64,000 nt of DNA, taken from Dysidea avara (Eukaryota > Porifera > Demospongiae > Dictyoceratida > Dysideidae). Position numbers and translations under genes: made by a program. Location of the stretch: NCBI RefSeq assembly GCF_963678975.1, contig NC_089275.1, positions 19,170,220-19,234,219 of the forward strand. Reading direction: 5' to 3'. Position 1 is the first letter of the stretch; every line of letters starts with the position of its first letter. This document shows, piece after piece, positions 49,001-61,000 of this stretch. The notes under the pieces are model-generated. The model made no database searches and had not been told where the DNA came from. It saw only the letters and a program-made list of their open reading frames with translations.

Positions 49001-52000
49001 CCACAATGAGAAACACTCATCAAATCCAATTGTACCAAATGAATACACACCGTACAATACTACAGTACCTAATGTCGCCTTATTCCTAAATGAATATGAA
49101 CATACAATGAGAGGTGTTGAATGTCAGATTGGTATGTGACCTTACTTTACTAAACTAAGAAAGACTTGCCATGAAGAGTGTACTTGTTCTTTGATTCTTT
49201 TCAGTTTTTGTATAAAAGTTGTTGTGGATGTCAGTGGTACGATAATAGTATCTTCTGAGTGATGATTTGATATTTCGACTTCAGAAGTAGAATTTTCAAC
49301 CTTTTCTTTATCAAGTAATCTCTTATAAGAAACAGTATTGACTGATAATGTGAGAGGGGAATTGTCTCTGCTCTCTGACTGTAGTTCTGCTACTTGCTGG
49401 AGGTCTGAATTATTCTCAAATGAGCAGTCATGTGTCTCCGCTTTAATATTATCCATTAGCACTAACTCTTCAGTAGTGCTGTTGTTGATTTCATCCAGGT
49501 CTTCAGTCATACTATCATCACTGCTACAAATTGGACAGCAAATATCATAACATGAATTATGGCAACATGCATTGATGCATAAACAAGGGTGAAAATTAGG
49601 ACTTTTGCCACATTAAAATGGCCGAACTCCTATGACCATGTACTGGCCGAATCATGCCATATGATTTTGTTACTTGTTCAGGCTGGTTATACTGAATTTA
49701 GAGTTTGTTGTGTAATAATTCTGTAACTCCGTTGCAGCTGTTATGTAAACAAAAGCAACATAACGAGTATACTATTATGTATAAGGTAGTGTAATTTAGT
49801 GTTGCACCGATATCCAAATTAGCCGATTATTCCGATAACCGATATTAAGCAACAGAATTAGCCGATACCGATAACCGATCCGATGTACACCAATAACACT
49901 AACACTCATCCTCATCATTATTAAATGGCTCATATTAGTGACATAACCATTGATATACAGCTCATTCTAGGCTAAAATGTAAAGTTAGATGTATACCACA
50001 AGTAAAAGTTACTCATGGTAAACAGGTTTTAAGTACATTTTACTACTGCTATATAGAGTTGAGACAAGTGGCTGGTACTACATAGAAACCTAAAAACCTC
50101 AATTTATTGTTGGGCATGGCCTAAACCCTGACAGTTTATTATGGGCATGGCTTGTAGTCACCGCTAAACCATTCACACATAACTTAATTAAAATGCCAAA
50201 TAACTTATGTCTAGCCTCCCCCACATCATTATACTACACAGCACAGTGGAGATTAACATCGGCCTTGATTTAATCAAAACCGATTAATCGGCTAGTAACC
50301 AATATCGGCCCGATACCGATTATTGAACCGATTATCGGTGCAACACTAGTGTAATTATAGGTATAGTTCTGAGTGTTGAAGGTTGGTAACCAGGTGCCAA
50401 CAAAGATGTCTTACACTCCGCAGAACTACATTACATTATAGTTTACTTATGATGCACTTTCTTCTTGTGTGATTTACACTATTAATTTTAAAGTATTGCA
50501 CATACATTTATGTGCTCATGCCCACCATGCCTCATCCATCATCTACACCAGTCTCCATTCTACTGTGTGTATTAGGGCTGAAATGATCATGGATATTTAC
50601 TATTTGAGTATTCTATAGAGTTAATAATCAAGTACTCATGAATACTAGCTACTTGTCATACTCATGTGACATGTTTTATACTGACCACAAGCAGTTTGTA
50701 ACCTTTTCAAGTGATGTCGATGGTATACATGTACACGCTGTACTACAGTACCGATATAATGCATGCAAATGTTCTCCTAACAAAGTGCAATAAATTCGAC
50801 AACTTAAATTTTGACAGCCTTCAACGTCACTTCTTGATGACAAGCACATCACATGATCTGAATCATGTGATCTTTATGAGTACTTGAGTACTAATTTTAG
50901 TTTTCGAGTACCAATATCCTTAATGACTACCCATGCATTTGCAGTATTTGTTTTAGCCCTAGTGTGTATAACGCATAACAATGTCTTGACAACTTTGAGC
51001 CTTTAATTCCAAGAATGGTTTAACTGACTTGCTTCAACAAGAAACATTTCGTGCAATCATTAGTCTGGAAAGGATCCATCCATCCCAGAAGAGAACACCT
51101 ATGGGCATGTCCAGTTGAGTACGTGCACATCTTACTATGAAATGCTTGTAGCAAGCCAACATTCTATTCAGTGGTTGGCTACAGCCATAAATAGTTTAAT
51201 TAATGATTAGCATCTCAACCATCAATGCTTCAAATAAATAACAACACAGGTACGTAGGAGGATTCAATGATTACATAACTATAAATAGCTACATGAGATA
51301 CCTCACACCTCACAATGAATCTAGTCTAGCTACTGTTGTTTGTTAGTACCTCAAACCATTGTGTAATGAATCAGTGGCTTTAAAAAATCATTGATGCAGT
51401 AAGGAAAAAGTTTGACATAGATGGAATGTGGTCTACACTCTATTAAGCATCACTGCCATAAAAGCATTGAAGGAAAGATCACATCTGCACCTAAAGCTAA
51501 TTCAATCTCTTAAATTCTTCAGTTGACCACACCACCCAATTCCTAACAATTATAATGTGTTACATAGTCACATAAAAATTATGTTAAATGTTGGAGTAGA
51601 AGGTTCAAATACAAAACAATACATTACGGCTAGGTTTATGCCAATGGTATAATTTAAAGCACAATTATAACTGTTACAAAAAAAAACATTAAGCCTCATG
51701 ACAGCTTAACAGCCAAGATGATTTTCAAACTTCTACAATGTGTATGCCACAAAGATAGACTGCAATTCATATCCAAAAACACATAATAATTATTATAGAA
51801 ATACGTAAGATCATGATATTCTAATAAGATCATGATATTCTAATATTACACTATAGTAATATAATGTATGATTGTTAATGGCTATAGCTACTTAACTGTG
51901 TGTATGATTTGGATGTACAGGCTACGCCTCTATCCAAAATTTACAATTACAATTAATATAACAGTCACTTACTCTTATACGGCAGTTAGGAAATGCTGAT

Positions 52001-55000
52001 ACACTCTAGTAAAACAGTCAGTTCTTGAGCATAATTGTGATTTTGAGAGCATGATAGGTTTGCAATTTGAGCATTGTTCAAAGGTTTCTTCAAAGCATGA
52101 TTGGCTTAAGTGTAATTATGGTCGTAGATTCAGCTCAAACCATTGCTTCTGATCAGTGCTTTTTTTTGCTGTGGTCTCAACTAGCATTCAAAATCCCCAC
52201 AATTTTATTGAACACTTGCTTGTCCAGATTTTATAAACACCACTATTAGTAGGGAACTCAAATACTGTATAAAGAATGGCACCAGTCACACGGTGCCATT
52301 CCTGTAATGAGTGAATGTGATCTTCCAACAATCAAATAGCTACTTAAAAGTGAAGTGGTCCTTATTCTGCTACTTACTTGTATATAACAATAAAGCATGT
52401 AGTAGCATAGACATACAGACAAGTACTCAGGATTGGAATCTAAATCATCCAGTTTTTTGTGCCGCTGGGATCATTGTTACTGGAAGTAGCAATATCATCA
52501 AATTTGTCACACAGAAGGTTAATTCTACTCTTGTAACTACGTACTTCCTAAAACATTTATAATTGAGTAGTCGTGCAATATAAGCTTAGTTTCTTCAATA
52601 TGGTGCCTATGCTTTGGCCAGTCACTTCGAGAAACACACTCACAAACCAGGCTTGGCAGCTAACTAACCAGCCCTTTTCACAAGCAAGGCTTACCAACAA
52701 CTGAAATAAGTACTTTCATTCTTCAAAAATAGAGTATTTTTATTGTCTCGCCTTTTTCAAAGGGGTAACAATGATCCGGCAAACGTATTTGTATTGGAGT
52801 TATTGGGCTCATGTGAGATGATCCCAATCCCATAGTTTGTATATCTATGGTTGTAGGGATTGCATTTAAACTGTGCTGAAACAACCCCTTCAATCCTTAC
52901 TTTAATTAGCCAATATAAATAGCAACTTGGCTAAAGTATGGCCAAACAATTATGTTATCTGCACTCACAATTGTATACAGTATTACAATATCTTGTTCTT
53001 ACATTTTATTCTCAGGTTTATCTGGTAGGAAACAACCAACAATGACTACTCCAAGTACACAGATTAATGCACTAAATACACTGGGAAGACAGAATGGAAA
53101 TTTCTCCAGGAAAGAATCTGTAGTGATTGCAACATTTGAGCTGGTTAACAAACACACTAGTACAGTAAGTTGCTAGATATACAGTACCCATAACTAATTT
53201 AAGTGTAGGTTAGAGAGCTAGCACGAGGATCTTTGTGGATTTCAAATACTGAGGTTTTTAAAATCCACGAAGACCCGAGGGCATGATCTCTAACCGACTT
53301 AGAAAATGTATGCATTTTATATGGGCATATAGCTTGGTGTGGGATTGGGTCGTACTGAAATCGTCACACAATGCTAAAATAATCATGGAAGGTAGAGCGT
53401 ACGTGCTTTTATCGAAGTGTTGAAAAAATCGAAGCTTGCCCACTTCCTTTCACAAGTTAGACTTGGATCTGGCACAGCTGGGAAGCAGCAGTAATCGATA
53501 ATGTCAAGCTGGGTTAGCAGTAGCCAGAGCCTATGGTATCACAACAGTGTAACGAATACATATGTCAAGGAAGCAGCTTGTGTGGATTTAAGCGATGGGA
53601 ATGAGCTGTCATGATTTGTGACTTGAGGGACGCCACAGTAGCACGAAGAACAGGCATGGCTTCGAATATGGACCACACCCATATTACATGTAGTGCAAAA
53701 TATTAAATATTTCTACAAGGAAGCTTACCCATTTTAGGTCTTAGTAAAGTCCATCCATAGTTTAACAGAAGATAAAATCCACCCTTACCCCTTTATAGTT
53801 GTTTTTTTCTTAGTTGTTCCCCTTTTGCCGTAGTTGTATTTTATTCGTTGTGGTTGTATAGTTTGTTGTGTAGATTCTAATTGTAGCATTTGTTGCCATG
53901 TGCATTTTTCCATTGTGATTCACCTTAAAACACTCTAGAAACAGATGGGCACTAAACAGAATTTTCATGATATTTCTGGACTTCTCTGTTCATTGTAACA
54001 AATGTGCATATTGTACCTCCCATAATCGAATTCTTTTAAGCATGCCTATAACATGAATAGAGTGGTTAACCACATATTGGCCTGGGAGACTGGTCGCCCT
54101 CTTTAGGCTATCAGCCTGAATGTGCTTGGAGGGAACATTGCAAATCATTGATCAATAGTGAGATTTGTGATGCTTGAGGTCTTTTCTGCTAGCAGGTTTC
54201 TAACCATTTTAAGAATCTGCTAGCAGGTCTCTTAGTGGATTTTAAAGACCTCATTATCCTCCAAAGATCTAAGCATATTATGCATATCAGTTTCTAAATG
54301 GTATTAGTATCAGCACATTAAAAAATGTAGCATTGAGATGAGATGTAAATATGTGTTACCATTACTTAAGTTAGTTTGCAACTTTAACAAAATTAATATG
54401 CAATAACATAGACCATGCTATAATCTATAGTGTAATTCTAGATTCAATACATGCTATACATGCATACATATATATGTATGCTTCTGCTACTCAAATATAA
54501 CACAAAGGACATTCAGTTAGGCTCCTTTTGAATCACCATGCACCCATAATGTTACTGTAGTGATGCAGTTCATATTTGGTACATGAGATCAGTTTGTCAG
54601 TTCAATGTTACAAAGTGGTACTTCGATAAATGGGCAAGAATCACTTTTCTGCCTGTTATAAAGCATTTTGAACATTCAGAAATTTGCAGTGACATAATAA
54701 GTCACATGCCTATGTAAAATACAAAACAATTTTTTGGCATTTAGAAAGATTTACTCCATTATGTTGTGTTACTACATAGGTGGAGTATTCATTGATTTGC
54801 CACAGTTCTAGTGTTGATAATGATACTTAATTTGTGGCTAGGCACAAGCCTATTATGCTCAAAATTTACCTACTATGCTTTTAAGTAGTGCTTAGAAATC
54901 ACGCCATTATGCTCAAAATTATGCTTTCAAAATAAGGTTATGCTCGAGAAATAACTATTTTATTAAAGCACATTAGTGTTTCCTGACTGCTGTATTAGAG

Positions 55001-58000
55001 TATGTGACTGCCCTATTAGAGTATCTCGATCTTACTTTACGAAGTGTGAATAACCAACCAAGAAACAGTTAAGTAAGTTATTATACATGAAATGCAGTAA
55101 TAATGCGTATCAGTTATCGTTTGCTTTCTTTCAGATGCATGGCATTGTGCATTTTAATTAAATTTTCAAAATATTGTCCCTATTATGCTAGCATCATGCT
55201 TGATGCTTTTGGTTACCTATTATGCTTTAAATTATGTTAGCATAAATCGGCCGGGGCCTATTTGTGACCTATATAATATAGCATCTAAAAATGGCAAATG
55301 TTTTACTGGGCCTGCAAAAACACGGCATGTGGGCACAATCTACACACTGTCATATCTCAGTATTGTAAGAAGAATACAGTTGCATTGAATTCTGTAACTT
55401 TAGTTATAAAGCCAACCAAATTCTTAGTAAATGCTGAAACAGTTATAGCCATATCCAAATACTATGAAAAGTTATAAGCCATAAAATTTTGGAAAAGTAG
55501 GTAAATATTATGTGCCCACATGACCTGTTTTTGCAGGCTCAGTCAGATTCAAATTCTATATGCTATATTTATCGTGCTTTGTGCACTTATATGATTTGAT
55601 GACAAGCAACATACTGGAGTTCAAGAGTAGGAACTGTGTGACTTCAAAATAGATCATATAGTATGGTCCTTTATATACAACAAAATTATACTCCAAATAC
55701 CGTACTTACTCGATTTGTGCACCAGGGTACTATTACTTATTTGCCCAAAGTAAGGATAAAATCCTTCAAAAATAGCTATCGCCAAACTGCAGTATTATTT
55801 GAGGGTGTGCTACTGCTATTTGGAACCTGCTATCCTATAACATTATATTATGTTACCACGTACTTGTTCTATACAAGGCTTTCTTTCACCCAAGTCATTG
55901 TAGCACAACCACATTATGCCTTGTGTTACACGGTCAGTTTACTAACAAATATCCAGAGTTTCAATTATGTGACAGCCATTAAAGTTTACCAGGACAGTAG
56001 GTATGAGAGCCCTAGTAATTAGTATTTACAAAGTATAGTGAGGTATGTACTATTTGATGGTGTGGTACAATAAAATTTTTTTTAAAACAAGGATAAAACC
56101 TTTTGAATAGTACCGCACTGCAGTACTGTTCAAGGGTGTGGCACAAATCGAGTAACTACAGTTATTATGCTGTACATACTTACTTGGTGGCAAGTTATAT
56201 TGGTCAAGTGGATCGGCTAATACTCCTAATAATAGAAATATATCAAGACAATAGCATCATAACAATGTTATAGCATACAAGCCTACCTGATATTGCAGGC
56301 CCAAATACAGTACTAGCTCCCCAAGTACTTGAAAGTAGTGACATCCCTAGTCCCTAATAATGCACATGTATTGAACAGCCATATACCATATTTGATACAT
56401 GACTTAAAAATATATATATTATATACAGCTGAAAAGCCATCTGTCTGTCTGTCTGTCCATAAGACAGTTTTTAATGCCTTCCTATCTGTTAAAGGTTCAG
56501 CTAAGTTGAAAGGCACCCGCCTTATAAACACAAGGTCTGATTCTAAGTAGTGACATTTTTTAAGTGCAATCTTTTTTCTATAATTACTATACGTATATAT
56601 GAACTTTTCGTACACCATGCATGGTGCTGATATCTGATGCTTATGACTTTTAGTTAGTGTGGACATGGTCCTGCATGTAGGGCAGGTACCAACACTGTCT
56701 TACATAAGCACTTTAAACAACTCTGTCTAACATACATACTTTAAAATTTATTGCACAAGAACAAAAAATTGGTAAAACTATGTCACAGTTGCATTACTTG
56801 TACATGCATTTGGCAAGATTCTAATGCATGCTGTGGTTTATTTATAGATAAACAGTATAAAAATTAATAACGGTGAGACTCAAATTTGGTGAATATGGTT
56901 AAATTCACCAATCTGCCAAATTTCAGTTACTTACCAACAAGCATTGTTCTTACTCAATATACTATAAATGTGCCAATACTTTTTGTTTCAATCAGATCGA
57001 GTACGTATACGAACAATAGATCTGCAATTTTGGCCAATGCTTGAATCATTAATGCTGACAAAGTAAAAACTTCTTTTCCCCATCAAATTGAAAAGAAAGT
57101 TTCCTATTGTATGGTACCTTATTAAATGGTTAATACAATACACTCTATTCCATTCAGTTACACATGATACAATTACTGAAAGTAACACTAAAAATGTTAC
57201 CTGATTGACATTGTCTGAATGCTCACACAAAAGAGCTTTACCGTTACCAACAACACCTGCAGCATAACAAGATGGTGAATAAAGAAGTGCATGTGTCCAC
57301 ACAAAACAAATAATGATTAAACCCTAAAGTAGTAACGTTATACATTATGTCTCAAAAGTTTTAGTAAGTACTCTACAGTACATCCAAATGTGATTAAGTA
57401 CTTTAAAATATTCTGGCCACACTGGCATTCTAGGTTTTATGCATAGAGGGTTTGCATGTGAAAAGTCTTGTGGCATGAATTATAAAAATGCTTAACAACT
57501 GTTGCTAGTCTGACATTTGTGAGGTTTACTTTTCAATGGCACGCAATGGGCAAATGCACTTATTTTGTCAACACGCTTTACCAAATAAGAGAATCTCTGT
57601 CAAAAGCTAGGATAAGGTTAGAAACAAACATTAAATATTAGCACTAAGTTGGTCAAGCGTGATATCAATTTTTCGTCGATTAGTCGTGAACCCTAACACT
57701 TTGTACAATTTTGACGATGGCTATCCTAGTTTATACAAGTGACTAACCTAGCGAACGTGTTCCATTCTACACTGAACCATTGAGACTGGCTGTAGCCTTC
57801 ACTCGCGTACCTCGCAAATGTCTGACAAGCAACGGTTGTTAAGCATTTTACGAAAATACGTCATAACGCATCACGCGTGCAATCCCTCTATTATGTCTAG
57901 TGCTGCCACGATATAGAAAAACTCTATATCATAAATCACTAAGATTTATATCATGATATGAACATATATCACGATATAGAAAAACTAACTGTAACATTTG

Positions 58001-61000
58001 CAAGACAAACATATACATACTTTCCATTATAATTTAAGTTGTTTAAGTTGGATGTATACCACAAGCAAGAGCTACTCTTGTTTATCAGGTTTTAAATGCA
58101 TTTTGCTACTGCTTTACAGTTGAGACAAGTGGCTGGCACTACATAAAAACCTTAAAACCTCCCAGTTTACTTTTTGGCTTGTTTACCACACTGCACCATC
58201 AACACATAACTTAATTCAATGCCAAATACCATAAGTCTGGCCTCCCCAACATCATTACACTAAGCAGTGCCACTATTGTGCAACCATCGATATAACTGAT
58301 TGGCTATATCATAATCATATCACCACCTTGTTAAATCGATACTATCAATGTATCGATATACCGTGGCAACACTAATTATGTCTTTAGATTATAAGTTAGT
58401 TTTTAACTTTAGACAAGTTTGAGGAAAAATTAGAAATTTTAAGTTCGATTAGGGATCATAGAAAAAACATGTACGGAAACAAGGGAGGTCACCTACACCT
58501 GCAGATATACTAGTGAACATTTAATCCCTAATCCACTCTACACCCAAGACCAAGACTGAATTAGGGATTAAATGTTCACTAGTATATCTGCAGGTGTAGG
58601 TGACCTCCCTTGTTTCCTACTTTTTTTTCTGTGATCCCTAATCGAACTTAAAATTTCTAATTTTTCCTCAAACTTGCTTGTTTACTTTTTTTGCAAATTA
58701 TTATGACTGGTGAACCCACGCATACCGCATCAAAAAAGGATGGAATGTTTTCATCTGAACGCATCCTCCAGCTATCAAAAACTGTTTTGAAAAATGCAGT
58801 GGCCATTACGCTTCACTTTCAGCTATGTTTAGTCCATTACACAGCACTACAGACGAATAACAGTAGAAGAAGTACCTCTGCAACAATCCAGTCACCACGA
58901 CAATTTGCACGTCCCAACTATCAATTACTGCCTCGAAAGTGCAACCATAGTTATCTGTGGTGCAGCGGCCATCACGCTTCACTTTCAGCTATATTCAGCC
59001 TGTTACAAAGCATCACAAACGAAGAGCACTGTTAGAATCATCTCAGCAATCAATCCATTCGCCACAGAAAATACGTACGATTTCCATTTACAAACGTACT
59101 GTATAGGGAAGCCATGCAGCACTCTACTGCGAATTGACATGTTGGGCTGTCAGCAAAAAGAAATGGGACACAAAGAAGGACAAAGGTAAGTCCATGATAC
59201 GTGCACTGTACATACTGCGATATGCCAAAAGGCACGTCTCGGGAAAAAGCAACGTTGAACAGTGAAAAAAATCAAGCCCGTACCCTTAGCCGTTATCGAG
59301 TTACACTTGCCTGAAGGAATCAGGTAAGCACACAGAAAGTTAGTCAGTAGAAAATTACATTGAATATATATTTTTTGTAAATTTCATAACAATTTATTGA
59401 AAGCCTTTAGGATCGTACTTAAGGCACTTTTGGGCTTTTGGTTATACCTAACCAATTCTGCCAAGGTGTCAGGTGGAGTTGTGAAGCTGGTTTTGGGGTG
59501 AATTTTTTGGCTAGGAAATTCAAATCTCCATGATCCCTAAACTGTATGATAGAAATAAATTTTACAGTATATACATATATGTATATGTACTCACAAAACA
59601 GAGTACAATTAGCCATTAACAATTTTGTACCATTGGACAATCCAAGAAGAAATCTGAAGATGACGGCCACATAAAAGTTGAAACTAAATCCAAAGAAAAA
59701 CGATGAGAGTGCCATACATATTCCACTGTACATCAAGATGGTCTTCTTGCTTTGTTTGTCTGCTAACCAACCCCAGAAGTAGCTGACCATAGAAAAAGCA
59801 TGAAAGAATAATTAATTGTATTTTAAAGAATCAGACACGATACATGAAAAGTACTACACATCTTTAAGAAGCACATGAGGTATGTTCATACATGCATAAA
59901 AAAAAATTATAATTGAATTTCAAAAATGCATTTGTGACCCAGTCTAGGAAAACCGGTTTTATCACCTTTATATTTAAAGTATAGAAATACCTATTTTGAG
60001 TATTCAAGGTGTTGTAGCTTGCCAATGGATGAAGCTACCTGTACCAAATTTTCACATGTTTTACACCGATTTCTTACCTTCCAGAGTATCCACTGTACAT
60101 GTACAAGTAGACAATAGTTAAGGTTCCTGCTATTTTAGATAGTGTTCAACTTAATGTTGTATGGGGCATTCAGGTCTCAAAACCGGCTAACATTAAAGGA
60201 CATTTACAGCACAAGTCTTTATTCAGTGCTACGGAGCTGTACAATCACATACAGCCATCCCCGGGATGGCCAGAATTCCATTAGGGCCATAGCCACTCAT
60301 ATCAGATTGCTACTGTGCTTGGGAAAAGCAGCCAGCAAAAGCAAGCCACTCAAGTCTAGCTGATTTTGATTGTAAATTTGATAGTTTATTCATGGAGGTT
60401 TGTGTTCTTGGTGAAAAAAATCAAATCTGTAGTCATGGGTGATAAGACGAGTTTTCCCAGATCCAGTCAAATTAATGTACATTTCTTTTGAAAATCAACA
60501 AAGCTTTGGTATTATAGTGGACCCTAAGTTATCCAAACCTTATAGTCTCAAGCAATGTTAAAAGCCTGCAACTACAGAGGTCATACGTACGTACTACACC
60601 TGTATTATGGTATAGACAGTTAATGGGATTCTGTACATCAAACCTAAGAGTTCAAACTGAATGTGCAGCTACTGTAGACTGTTGGTTATCCATCCCCTGT
60701 TTATCTGAAATTAAAATGACTGTTCTATTAGAGTAGTTGAACACTGGTGTATGTTTTATTAAGTATTTTTGTACATACTGTAAATGTATGGGTTTCAGTT
60801 TATTCATCTGTGCTCAAAATACTTTAATAGAACAATTTTGGATGAACAATTAAGGGTCAGTCTACTGTACCTGCACATAAAATTAAACTGAACTCTGAAT
60901 CCCATCCCAATAGCTAATTGTCTATACCATTTCAACATAATAACAATATTTATGATCTCTGTAGTTACAGCTTGAGCTACGGGCTATGAAAAAAGTAATT

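Larger units (their letters stand above)
53118..56183 (-). other. MFS-B intron 6
   Basis: Holds a small inverted repeat (53224-53280, arms around GGATCTTTGTGGATTT), a diverged repeat shared with 44100-44420, a TATGCT-word repeat (54830-55080) and a TIR element (55305-55545). No coding sequence was recognised in the rest. Confidence 0.55.

Noticed and set aside
55663-56022. A 119-codon plus-strand open frame
   Set aside because: No domain recognised; it lies in an MFS-B intron and part of the same sequence (GGTGTGGTACAATAAA region) is repeated nearby.
58691-59189. Overlapping open frames of 94-114 codons
   Set aside because: They fall inside the hairpin-bearing repeat family and contain its internal tandem units; no domain is recognisable and other copies do not keep the frame.
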